64,000 nucleotides of DNA from NCBI GenBank assembly GCA_045126215.1, contig JBGVOD010000036.1, positions 10,209 through 74,208 on the forward strand, read 5' to 3'. The stretch comes from SVEL01 sp045126215. GTDB taxonomy: Bacteria > Bacillota > Clostridia > Lachnospirales > Lachnospiraceae. Below, piece by piece: positions 25,496-34,310 of this stretch. The notes beneath the pieces were generated by a model. The model saw only the letters and a list, made by a program, of their open reading frames with translations, had not been told where the DNA came from and did no database searches. The translations under genes and the position numbers were made by a program. How positions within the stretch are numbered: the stretch's first letter is position 1; each line of letters opens with the position of its first letter.

Positions 25496-26556
25496 TATTC
25501 TCCCTCCTTTTCTTTTTGTAATTCTTCCTGTATAAAACTTCTTCTAAGCTGTCCACAGGCCCCATTAATATCTCTACCCATTTCCCTTCGTATTGTAACA
25601 TTTATTCCGTATTTTTCAAGTTTATTTTGAAACTTTCTAATTCTCGAAAGCTCGGATTGCTTGAAATCTCGCTCTTTTATAGGATTTACAGGAATAAGGT
25701 TTATATGACAATTTATGCCCTTTACAAGCTCTCCAAGCTTCTTTGCCTCTTCCTCACTGTCATTGACATTTGCAACAAGACTGTATTCAAAAGTAATTCT
25801 TCTACCTGTCTTATCAAAATAGTACCTTACTGCATCAAGTATTTCACTTATGGTATACGCATTTGCTATTGGCATAAGCTCTTTCCTGGTCTCATCATCT
25901 GATGCATGTAATGATATGGCAAGCGTTGTTCCAGTATTTAACTCAGCAAGTCTTCTAATATTCGGAACAATACCGCATGTGGATAATGTAATATTTCTCC
26001 TGCTTATATTTTGCCCTTTTTCATCAGAGATAAGCCTAAGAAATTTTATTACATTGTCATAATTATCAAGTGGCTCCCCACTTCCCATAAGTACAATATT
26101 TGAAACCTTTTCACCAGTGTCTTTAATGATTTCATAAATTTCAGAAAGCATTTCGGATGGCGTGAGATTTCTTACAAGACCATCAAGGGTTGAAGCACAA
26201 AACTTGCATCCCATTCTACATCCAACCTGAGTTGATATACATACTGAATTTCCATGATGATATCTCATAAATACACTCTCTATAATATTTCCATCATTTA
26301 AAGAAAACAGATATTTTTTTGTTCCATCCTCTTTAGAAGTAAGGACGCTTACAATATTATTTTTACAAATATAACATTCATTTTGAAGTTTTTCCCTTAA
26401 ACTCTTTGATATATCTGTCATTTCATCAAATTCAGATACCATATTTACATGTAACCATTTGTAAATCTGACCGGCTCTAAACTTCTTTTCACCTAATTTT
26501 TCAATTAATTCAATAAGTTCAGACATATCTAAGGACTTTATATCAATCTTATTCAT
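25495..26556 (-). CDS. rlmN: 23S rRNA A2503/tRNA A37 C2-methyltransferase
   Basis: Radical-SAM methyltransferase that modifies adenosine C2 in 23S rRNA and some tRNAs. The 353 residues include the radical SAM cysteines in GCRMGCKFCAS (near 116-126), the catalytic cysteines (one in LSTCG and one near the end in NGACGQL), GSGEPLDNYDNV, and HASDDETR. It lies 12 bp after rsmB in the def-fmt-rsmB-rlmN-stp-prkC operon. The length and order are normal. Confidence 0.96.
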   Translation of the reverse strand: MNKIDIKSLDMSELIELIEKLGEKKFRAGQIYKWLHVNMVSEFDEMTDISKSLREKLQNECYICKNNIVSVLTSKEDGTKKYLFSLNDGNIIESVFMRYHHGNSVCISTQVGCRMGCKFCASTLDGLVRNLTPSEMLSEIYEIIKDTGEKVSNIVLMGSGEPLDNYDNVIKFLRLISDEKGQNISRRNITLSTCGIVPNIRRLAELNTGTTLAISLHASDDETRKELMPIANAYTISEILDAVRYYFDKTGRRITFEYSLVANVNDSEEEAKKLGELVKGINCHINLIPVNPIKERDFKQSELSRIRKFQNKLEKYGINVTIRREMGRDINGACGQLRRSFIQEELQKEKEGE

Positions 26557-26568
26557 AGCGCTCCTTAT

Positions 26569-27945
26569 TTATTCTTTAACAAATTTACTTATAAAGAATC
26601 CATCCGTTTCATCGATGCCTGGAAGCAGTCTCAAATATCCGTTTCTTGTCTCATCTTCATGAAACCCATTTGCAAAATATTCTGAAATATCACATACCTT
26701 GAGTCCAAGTTCTGAAATAATCCATTTCATATTTTCCTCATTTTCAGATTTATTTATTGTGCATGTGCTATATATTAATATTCCACCTTTTTTTAGGTAT
26801 TTGACTGCATTTTTGAGAATTTCCTTCTGTAATGCACAAAGCTCATTCTCACTATCATAAGAGATATTATATTTTATATCGCTTTTCTTTGCAATTACTC
26901 CTATTCCTGAACATGGTGCATCACAAATAACAATATCTGCACTTTCAATAGATTTGTCATCTGTAATTGTCGCATCAAGAACCATTGTATCAATGTTTTT
27001 TGCACCGTTTCTCTCAATATTTTCATTCAAAAGCATTACCTTTTGCAATGAAACATCTCTTGCAGATACATGCCCTTTATCTTTAAGCAGTTCTGCCATA
27101 TGTATTGCTTTACCACCAGGTGCAGCACACATATCGATAACTTCATATTTTTCATCTGAAAGCTTCAAAGGCAATGCAACATATGAAACAAGCATTGAAC
27201 TCACATCCTGAGGAGTAATCTTGCCTTCTTTAAATGCAGTAATTTTATCTATATAGTCAAATCCACTTATATATATTCCACCATCATATAAGGATGATTC
27301 AACTACCTCAATATCTTCATCTTTTAAACTATTAATAACCTCTTCCTTCGTGGCTATATTCTTATTAATTCTGACAGAAACTCTTCCTTTTTCAGTTGAT
27401 AATCCTTCAATAATCTTGACTGCATCGTCACCATATTGGTGAAATAACTGTCCAACAAGCCACTTTGGTATAGAGTACATTATACTGTAATATTCTCTTA
27501 TATCCTTATCTCTGTCTGGATATTTAATCGAGTCTTTCTCTCTAATAATAGTTCTAAGTAAACCATTTACAAAACCAGATAGTCCAAAAAATCCCCTTTT
27601 CTTTGCAAGAGACACTGCCTCATTACATATTGCAAAAGACTTGGTATCCATAAACAATATTTCATATGTCTCCATACGAAGAAGTGTAAGAATAAACGGC
27701 TTCATTTTATTAGTCTTCATCTTTGAAAACTGATTCAGAATATAATCCAACAAAAGCCTTTTTTCAACAGTTCCTTTTGCAAGTTTCTTAATAAATGATC
27801 TGTCTTTTTTATCAAGATACTGATATTTTCTAAGTGTATCTCTCAAAATGATATGAAAAGGTATATTATTTTTTTCCTGTTCAAGAAGTAAGTCTAAAAC
27901 TATCTCTCTTGCATTAACTGATTCTGACAAATTAGTTTCCTCCAA
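26569..27945 (-). CDS. rsmB: 16S rRNA m5C967 methyltransferase
   Basis: SAM-dependent cytosine-5 methyltransferase. The 458 residues contain an N-terminal NusB-like RNA-binding domain (1-150) and a C-terminal Rossmann methyltransferase with DMCAAPGGKAIHMAE, ICDAPCSGIGV and YSTCTINKSENE, giving the two catalytic cysteines of this family. It overlaps the fmt end by 14 bp, indicating translational coupling. The order fmt-rsmB-rlmN is usual for Firmicutes. Confidence 0.95.
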   Translation of the reverse strand: MEETNLSESVNAREIVLDLLLEQEKNNIPFHIILRDTLRKYQYLDKKDRSFIKKLAKGTVEKRLLLDYILNQFSKMKTNKMKPFILTLLRMETYEILFMDTKSFAICNEAVSLAKKRGFFGLSGFVNGLLRTIIREKDSIKYPDRDKDIREYYSIMYSIPKWLVGQLFHQYGDDAVKIIEGLSTEKGRVSVRINKNIATKEEVINSLKDEDIEVVESSLYDGGIYISGFDYIDKITAFKEGKITPQDVSSMLVSYVALPLKLSDEKYEVIDMCAAPGGKAIHMAELLKDKGHVSARDVSLQKVMLLNENIERNGAKNIDTMVLDATITDDKSIESADIVICDAPCSGIGVIAKKSDIKYNISYDSENELCALQKEILKNAVKYLKKGGILIYSTCTINKSENEENMKWIISELGLKVCDISEYFANGFHEDETRNGYLRLLPGIDETDGFFISKFVKE

Positions 27946-28867
27946 GTTTCATGCTCTTTTCTATCTTATTTCCTCTAAGAAAATCTTCGATGTACATTCT
28001 CTTCTTTCCTTCAAGTTGGAGCTCAATAATACTCAAAGCCCCTTTCTTTGTTTTAATATATAACTCCTCCTTTGAAACGAAGACAATTTCACCGCATTCG
28101 CCATCAAACTCTTTATCAATAACTTGTGCCTTCCATATTTTCAGAGTCTTTCCATTAATCTTTGTATATGCACTTGGCCATGGATTAAGGCCTCTTATGA
28201 GTCTCTCAATTTCAACAGCTTCCATATTGAAATCAATGTTTCCAAGCTGTTTATTAAGCATTTTTGCATATGATGATTTTTCATCATCCTGTTTTGTAAA
28301 TGTTGCTGTTCCATTTAGTAGCTTATCTAAAGTTGAAACAATAATCTTCTTGCTAAGTTCCATAAGATTATCAAATAAAGAACCACCCGTTTCATCTTCT
28401 TTAAGCTTATATTCCATTACTTCAATAATATCGCCGGTATCAAGACCGATATCCATTCTCTGTGTTGTAACACCAGTATATTCTTCCCCATCAATTACTG
28501 CCCATTGAATAGGGGCTGCACCTCTGTATTTTGGTAGTAATGATGCATGAATATTTACACAGCAAATCTTAGGCATATCAAGTATTTCCTGTGATAAAAG
28601 CTGACCATACGCAACAACTACAAACACATCTGCTTCATATTGTTTAAGCTTTTCTATAGATTCAGGACTCTTGATTCTATGTGGTGTAAACACCTCAAGA
28701 CCGTTTTTTAATGCTGTTTCTTTAACAGGAGTAAATGAAACTTCATTGCCTCTTCCCCTGGGTTTATCTTCCTGGGTAACGACCAAAGATACCTCATGCC
28801 CTGCTTCAATTATTGCCTCTAAAACTCCAGAAGCAAAGTCCGGAGTTCCCATAAAAACAATTTTCAT
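27932..28867 (-). CDS. fmt: Methionyl-tRNA formyltransferase
   Basis: Transfers the formyl group from 10-formyl-tetrahydrofolate to initiator Met-tRNA. The 311 residues start VFMGTPDFAS, contain the active-site block CVNIHASLLPKYRGAAPIQ near residues 104-122 (Asn, His), DIGLDTGDI near 140, and the C-terminal tRNA-binding OB-like domain with GLNPWPSAYT. Its ATG directly follows the def stop (TAAATG). The enzyme cooperates with Def upstream, and its cofactor is supplied by fhs and folD at 31.7-34.3 kb. Confidence 0.96.
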   Translation of the reverse strand: MKIVFMGTPDFASGVLEAIIEAGHEVSLVVTQEDKPRGRGNEVSFTPVKETALKNGLEVFTPHRIKSPESIEKLKQYEADVFVVVAYGQLLSQEILDMPKICCVNIHASLLPKYRGAAPIQWAVIDGEEYTGVTTQRMDIGLDTGDIIEVMEYKLKEDETGGSLFDNLMELSKKIIVSTLDKLLNGTATFTKQDDEKSSYAKMLNKQLGNIDFNMEAVEIERLIRGLNPWPSAYTKINGKTLKIWKAQVIDKEFDGECGEIVFVSKEELYIKTKKGALSIIELQLEGKKRMYIEDFLRGNKIEKSMKLGGN

Positions 28868-29362
28868 TTATTGCTCACCATGTTCCTTTAAATATTCATC
28901 AAGCTGATTATTGTCCATTAATTCACCTTCTGTAACCTCAACATAAAGCTGACCATCAAGGTGTGCTACTTCATGAAGAATGGCTCTTGCAAGCAACTCT
29001 TCACCTTCAACTTCAAATTCATTAAAGTCTCTATCAAGTGCCTTTGCTTTTACATAGTTTGGTCTTGTAACAATACCGAATTTGCCAGGTACACTTAAGC
29101 ATCCTTCTGTACCTGTCTGCTCACCACTTGTTTCAAGTATTTCAGGATTAATCATTACAATTGGTCCTTCGCCAACATCAATGACACACAATCTCTTTAT
29201 AATACCTACCTGTGGTGCTGCAAGTCCAACACCATCAGCCTCATACATTGTATCAAGCATATCATCAATTAAAATCTGAAGCTTTTCATTATTTTCTTTT
29301 ACCGGCTTACATACTTTTTGCAAGCATTCATCACCCATTGTTCTTATATTTCTAATTGCCAT
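28868..29362 (-). CDS. def: Peptide deformylase
   Basis: Metallohydrolase that removes the N-formyl group from nascent proteins. The 164 residues from the chosen start carry all three motifs: GVGLAAPQVG near 44-53, EGCLSVPG near 84-91 with the metal cysteine, and HEVAHLDG near 131-138 with the two metal histidines. The start at 29362 (MAIRNIRTMG) has GGAGG 5 nt upstream; a start four codons earlier overlaps that site. It is the first of the def-fmt-rsmB chain, 65-77 bp after priA. Confidence 0.95.
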   Translation of the reverse strand: MAIRNIRTMGDECLQKVCKPVKENNEKLQILIDDMLDTMYEADGVGLAAPQVGIIKRLCVIDVGEGPIVMINPEILETSGEQTGTEGCLSVPGKFGIVTRPNYVKAKALDRDFNEFEVEGEELLARAILHEVAHLDGQLYVEVTEGELMDNNQLDEYLKEHGEQ

Positions 29363-29398
29363 AATGACCTCCATTTTTCTAATGTTTTATCATTAACT

Positions 29399-29447
29399 CA
29401 TATCACGAATTGCTTCGTTGCGATGAAACTCTTGCAATTCTAATATG
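29399..29447 (-). other. Hairpin between priA and def
   Basis: CATAT and GAATTGC (29399-29403, 29407-29413) pair with GCAATTC and ATATG (29434-29440, 29443-29447) in two stacked stems. It overlaps the priA stop. There is no clear U-run, so it is more likely an RNA processing or stability element than a terminator. Confidence 0.4.
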
Positions 29448-31686
29448 ATGTCATCGGATTTAAATCATACTGTATTGTTACCTTTCTCAAAGTCTCAACC
29501 GAAGATTCATCAACACCTTCTATACGATTAATCTCTATCATATTTTTGATTTTCTTTAAATCCTCTATATCATAACTCTTGATATAAATAACTTTTCTAT
29601 ATATGTCATTTATTTTATTTATATTACAATCAGCCGGACCTCTCTTTTCAACATTCATTCCATCATTTTCAAATGATGATACATTATCTATCATCTTTGA
29701 AACAATCTCGCTGGCAAGATTACATCTTTGCTGATTGTCTGAGGTTATCACAATAGCCATCATATTTATGACAGGAGGATATCCATTCATAGAACGATAC
29801 ATAAGTTCATGCTCATAGAACGTCTCATAATCCTGCTTTGCAGACAATATAATACTATATTCCTCAGGACTATAAGTCTGAATAACCACCTCTCCCTGTT
29901 TTTCACTTCTTCCGGCTCTTCCTGCAGCCTGAGTAAGCAAATCAAAGGTTCTCTCACTTGACCTGAAATCAGCTGAAAAAAGTGAAAGATCAGCAGCAAT
30001 TACACCTACCAGTGTAACATTTGGAAAATCATGACCTTTTACTATCATCTGCGTTCCTACAAGAATATCTGCTTCACCATTCATAAATGCCTGAAGTATC
30101 TTTTCATGGCCATCTTTCTTTGATGTTGTATCAGCATCCATTCGTAACACTCTTGCATCTTTAAATGTGTATTTAACGGCTTCCTCTACCTTTTCAGTAC
30201 CTGTACCAAATGCAGCAATATATTTTGAACCACATTCAGGACATGTCCTAGGCATTGGTTTTTCAAAGCCACAGTAATGACATACAAGATTTCCATTTCT
30301 GTGAAGATTAAGTCCCACATCACAGTGAGGACATCTTATGGGCTTTCCACAGCTTCTGCAGGATACAAATCCTGCATATCCTCGCCTGTTTATAAAAAGC
30401 ATAACCTGCTCTTTTTTACTTAATCTATCCTTTATTAGTGTTTGAAGCTCAAAACTGAACATCGAACGGTTACCTTTTTTCAGTTCATCTCTAAGATCAA
30501 CTATTGAAACCTTTGGTAATGATTTCGCTACTGCTCTGCTTTTAAGCTTATGTAAAACATACCTCTCCTTTTTACAGTTATAGTATGATTCAATTGAAGG
30601 TGTAGCTGAACCTAAGACAACCTTTGCATTGCATTTCTCTGCCCTATATATTGCTACCTCTCTGGCGTGGTATTTTGGAACATTCTCACTCTTATATGTG
30701 TTCTCATGTTCTTCATCAATTACTATCAGCCCCAGATTGTCAAAAGGAGTAAAAATAGCTGACCTTGGACCTATGATAATATCAATATCACCATTCCTTG
30801 CCCTTCTGAACTGATCATATCTCTCACCTTTACTCATCTTTGAGTTGATAACTGATACTCTGTCTCTAAACTTTCTGTAGAAACGCATAACTGTTTGATA
30901 TGTCAGAGCAATCTCCGGGATTAATACAATAGCCTGCTGTCCATTTTTCACAGTTTCTTCTATAATTTTCATATAGACTTCTGTTTTGCCACTACCTGTT
31001 ATACCATGTATCAGATGAATTTTCTTATCTGATGCAAGAATATCCTCTGCTACCTTTTTTTGTTCATCATTAAGTTCAATATCATACGCTGGCAATTCAT
31101 TGAAATCTACAGGATTTCTATACTGTTTTTCCTCATCAATGGTGATAAGTCCCATCTTACATAATGCATTAATTGCATCCCTTGATACACCCAGTTTCTT
31201 TGTTACAAGCGAATAATCAAGTACTTTACTCTTTTCAAGTTCTTCAATAAGACGTATTCTTGCCGTTGCTCTTTTCTTCTTGAAGATAAGCTTTGCCTCT
31301 TCAATTTTCTCATCATCTGCAATAAGTTTAATAGTTTTCTTTGTAATTTCTGTAGTGACTTCCTTTACAGGAATAACTGTTTTTAGAGCCTGATTCATAG
31401 TAGAACCATATGTTTCCTTAATAAACCAAGCTATATTAATAAGTGTTGCCTCTATAGGAATATTTTTTTCATTTACAGAAATTATTTCCTTTATTTTAGA
31501 CTCATCAAACTCTGTATGCTCTGTAACGGCAAGTACAATACCCGCAACCTTTCTGTTTCCATTTCCAAAAGGAACAACAACTGAAACCCCTGGATATACC
31601 TTCTCTATTAAATTATCTGGAATCTTGTATTGAAAAGTCTTATCAAGCTTTTCCAACGAGATATCAACTATAATATTTGCGTACAT
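29440..31686 (-). CDS. priA: Primosomal protein N' (replication restart helicase)
   Basis: 3'-to-5' SF2 helicase that recognises stalled forks and reloads the replicative helicase. The 748 residues comprise an N-terminal 3'BD and winged-helix region, Walker A GITGSGKTEVYM (near 229-240), DEEHENTYK, and the zinc-binding cluster with CRSCGKPIRCPHC, CHYCG and CPECGS (near 443-485). The helicase C domain follows, with GTQMIVKGHDFPNV and AAGRAGR. The start at 31686 has only a GGGTGG-type site. It stands between folD and def. Confidence 0.96.
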   Translation of the reverse strand: MYANIIVDISLEKLDKTFQYKIPDNLIEKVYPGVSVVVPFGNGNRKVAGIVLAVTEHTEFDESKIKEIISVNEKNIPIEATLINIAWFIKETYGSTMNQALKTVIPVKEVTTEITKKTIKLIADDEKIEEAKLIFKKKRATARIRLIEELEKSKVLDYSLVTKKLGVSRDAINALCKMGLITIDEEKQYRNPVDFNELPAYDIELNDEQKKVAEDILASDKKIHLIHGITGSGKTEVYMKIIEETVKNGQQAIVLIPEIALTYQTVMRFYRKFRDRVSVINSKMSKGERYDQFRRARNGDIDIIIGPRSAIFTPFDNLGLIVIDEEHENTYKSENVPKYHAREVAIYRAEKCNAKVVLGSATPSIESYYNCKKERYVLHKLKSRAVAKSLPKVSIVDLRDELKKGNRSMFSFELQTLIKDRLSKKEQVMLFINRRGYAGFVSCRSCGKPIRCPHCDVGLNLHRNGNLVCHYCGFEKPMPRTCPECGSKYIAAFGTGTEKVEEAVKYTFKDARVLRMDADTTSKKDGHEKILQAFMNGEADILVGTQMIVKGHDFPNVTLVGVIAADLSLFSADFRSSERTFDLLTQAAGRAGRSEKQGEVVIQTYSPEEYSIILSAKQDYETFYEHELMYRSMNGYPPVINMMAIVITSDNQQRCNLASEIVSKMIDNVSSFENDGMNVEKRGPADCNINKINDIYRKVIYIKSYDIEDLKKIKNMIEINRIEGVDESSVETLRKVTIQYDLNPMTSY

Positions 31687-31712
31687 AAAACCACCCTAAT
31701 AACGCCTATCTA

Positions 31713-32561
31713 TTATTTATTCTGAAATTGATATGCTTCTAAACAATTATTCATAAGCATTGCAATAGTCATCGGACCCACACCACCAGGAACCGGTGTT
31801 ATCTTTCCTGCAACCTTCGAAACACTGTCAAAATCAACATCCCCACATAGCTTGTTGTTTTCATCTCTATTTATACCCACATCAATAACTACTGCACCTT
31901 CTTTTACATAGCTGTCATCAATGAATTTTGGTTTGCCTATGGCCACAACAAGAATATCTGCCTGTTTTGTAATTTCTTTCATATTTACTGTTTTTGAATG
32001 AACTACAGTAACAGTACCATTTTCTCTAATTAGCAATGATGCCATTGGTTTACCAACTATATTGCTTCTTCCAATAACAACACAATGTTTTCCTGATATT
32101 TCAACGTTACTTCTTTTCAAAAGTTCAATGATACCATATGGTGTACATGATACAAAACCAGGCTTTCCGATAGATAAAGCACCTACATTCATTGGATGGA
32201 AGCCATCAACATCCTTAATTGGCGAAATAGCCTCAATTACCTTATCTTCATTAATATGTCCAGGCAATGGTAGCTGAACTAATATACCATTTACTGATTC
32301 ATCATTATTCAGCTTTTCAATCAATTCCAAAAGCTCTTCTTCTGTAGTTTCTTCCGGAATCTCATATGCAAGAGAACGTATACCTACATATTCACATGCC
32401 TTTTTCTTGTTTCCAACATATGTTGTTGATGCCGGATTATTTCCCACCTGAATAACAGCTAAAGTCACTTCTTTGCCTTCTGACTTAAGTTTTAAAACCT
32501 TTTCTTTTACTTCTTCTTTTATAGCGGCAGAAATCTCTTTTCCGTTAATTAATTCAGCCAT
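31713..32561 (-). CDS. folD: Bifunctional methylene-THF dehydrogenase/methenyl-THF cyclohydrolase
   Basis: NADP-dependent interconversion of 5,10-methylene-, methenyl- and 10-formyl-tetrahydrofolate. The 282 residues carry YVGNKKKACEYVGI (near 49-62, with the catalytic Tyr and Lys), VQLPLPGHIN (near 96-105), and the Rossmann phosphate loop GRSNIVGKP (near 162-170), then PVPGGVGPMT near 257. It lies 43 bp after fhs, and the two enzymes give sequential one-carbon steps that supply formyl groups for Fmt and purines. Confidence 0.96.
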   Translation of the reverse strand: MAELINGKEISAAIKEEVKEKVLKLKSEGKEVTLAVIQVGNNPASTTYVGNKKKACEYVGIRSLAYEIPEETTEEELLELIEKLNNDESVNGILVQLPLPGHINEDKVIEAISPIKDVDGFHPMNVGALSIGKPGFVSCTPYGIIELLKRSNVEISGKHCVVIGRSNIVGKPMASLLIRENGTVTVVHSKTVNMKEITKQADILVVAIGKPKFIDDSYVKEGAVVIDVGINRDENNKLCGDVDFDSVSKVAGKITPVPGGVGPMTIAMLMNNCLEAYQFQNK

Positions 32562-32604
32562 TATATACCTTCTTTCAAATTAAGATTTTCTTTACGGATA
32601 TCTA

Positions 32605-34275
32605 TTAGAATAATCCTGTAATTGTTCCTTCACCATCAATATCAATGTTATATGCTGCCGGAGCCTTTGGAAGACCTGGCATTGTCATTATTGCGCCTGT
32701 AATTGCTACTACGAATCCAGCACCTGCCGAAATGTAAACTTCTCTGATATTTATTTCAAAATCTGTAGGTCTGCCAAGCTTTGTCTGGTCATCTGAAAAT
32801 GAATACTGAGTCTTTGCCATACATACCGGAAGATTTGAATATCCCATTTCAGCAATTTTCTTAAGAGCCTTCTTTGCTGCAGGAGCATATGTTACACCAT
32901 TTGCACCATAAATCTTTGTAGCAATAGTATTAATCTTATCTTCAAGAGAAAGTTCATCTTCATATAATACCTTAAATTCACTTGGCTTGTTTTCTAATGT
33001 TGTAAGTACTTTTTCTGCAACAGGAATACCGCCTTCTCCACCTTTCTCCCATACCTTTGCAATTGCAAATTCGCAACCAAGGTTTTCACAGAATTCTTTT
33101 ACAAACTGATTTTCAGCATCTGTATCTGTAATAAATGAATTAAGGGTAACAACAACTGGTACACCAAACTGTTTTAAGTTTTCAATATGCTTTTCAAGAT
33201 TACATATACCCTTCTTTAATGCATCAAGATTTTCAGAGTTAAGTTCTGCTTTTGGAACTCCTCCATTATATTTTAATGCTCTTATTGTTGCTACTAAAAC
33301 AACAGCATCTGGTTTAAGTCCTGCTTTTCTACACTTAATATCAAAAAACTTCTCAGCACCAAGATCAGCACCGAAACCTGCCTCTGTAATAACATAATCA
33401 GCCATCTTAAGGGCTGTCTTTGTTGCTCTGACAGAGTTACATCCATGTGCAATATTTGCAAATGGACCTCCATGAACCAATGCTGGTGTATTTTCAAGAG
33501 TCTGGATGAGATTTGGCTTGATAGCATCTTTAAGTAATGCAGCCATAGCTCCCACAGCCTTTAACTGACCTGCTGTAACAGGCTCACCGTCATAATTATA
33601 TGCAACAATAATTTTTGAAAGTCTGTCCTTTAAATCATCCATATCTGTTGCAAGGCAAAGAATAGCCATGATTTCAGATGCAACTGTGATTACAAAATGA
33701 TCTTCTCGTACAACACCATCCATCTTTGATCCAAGACCAACTACAATATTTCTAAGAACTCTGTCATTCATATCAAGACATCTCTTCCATACAATCTGTC
33801 TTGTATCAATGTTAAGTTCATTTCCCTGCTGAATATGGTTATCTAAAAGAGCTGCTAAAAGGTTATTTGCAGATGTAATTGCATGGAAATCACCTGTAAA
33901 ATGAAGGTTTAAATCTTCCATTGGAACAACCTGTGAATATCCGCCACCTGCTGCACCACCTTTGATTCCAAAGCAAGGTCCAAGTGAAGGCTCTCTTAAC
34001 GCAATAATAGCTTTTTTTCCCATCTTTGAGAATGCCTGACCAAGACCAACTGTTACTGTTGTCTTACCTTCTCCTGCTGGAGTTGGGTTAATAGCTGTAA
34101 CTAAGATAAGCTTTCCATCCTTGTTATCCTTTACACTATCAATATATTCATCTGAAATCTTTGCCTTGTATTTTCCATATAATTCAAGGTCATCCTCTGT
34201 AATATTTAACTTTGCAGCAACCTCTTTAATAGGTAACATTTTAGCTTCCTGTGCAATTTCAATATCTGTTTTCAT
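32605..34275 (-). CDS. fhs: Formate-tetrahydrofolate ligase
   Basis: ATP-dependent activation of formate to 10-formyl-THF. The 556 residues are the family's usual size. The Walker-like ATP loop is TPAGEGKTTVTVGL near 65-78, followed by REPSLGPCFGIKGGAAGGG and FTGDFHAI. In anaerobes it can run toward formate use (acetogenesis) or simply supply one-carbon units; without the rest of the Wood-Ljungdahl genes in view only the latter is supported. AAAGG precedes the ATG. It follows ftsK by 35 bp. Confidence 0.97.
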   Translation of the reverse strand: MKTDIEIAQEAKMLPIKEVAAKLNITEDDLELYGKYKAKISDEYIDSVKDNKDGKLILVTAINPTPAGEGKTTVTVGLGQAFSKMGKKAIIALREPSLGPCFGIKGGAAGGGYSQVVPMEDLNLHFTGDFHAITSANNLLAALLDNHIQQGNELNIDTRQIVWKRCLDMNDRVLRNIVVGLGSKMDGVVREDHFVITVASEIMAILCLATDMDDLKDRLSKIIVAYNYDGEPVTAGQLKAVGAMAALLKDAIKPNLIQTLENTPALVHGGPFANIAHGCNSVRATKTALKMADYVITEAGFGADLGAEKFFDIKCRKAGLKPDAVVLVATIRALKYNGGVPKAELNSENLDALKKGICNLEKHIENLKQFGVPVVVTLNSFITDTDAENQFVKEFCENLGCEFAIAKVWEKGGEGGIPVAEKVLTTLENKPSEFKVLYEDELSLEDKINTIATKIYGANGVTYAPAAKKALKKIAEMGYSNLPVCMAKTQYSFSDDQTKLGRPTDFEINIREVYISAGAGFVVAITGAIMTMPGLPKAPAAYNIDIDGEGTITGLF

Positions 34276-34310
34276 AGTATCTTCCTTTCATAGATAAAAT
34301 TTTGTATATA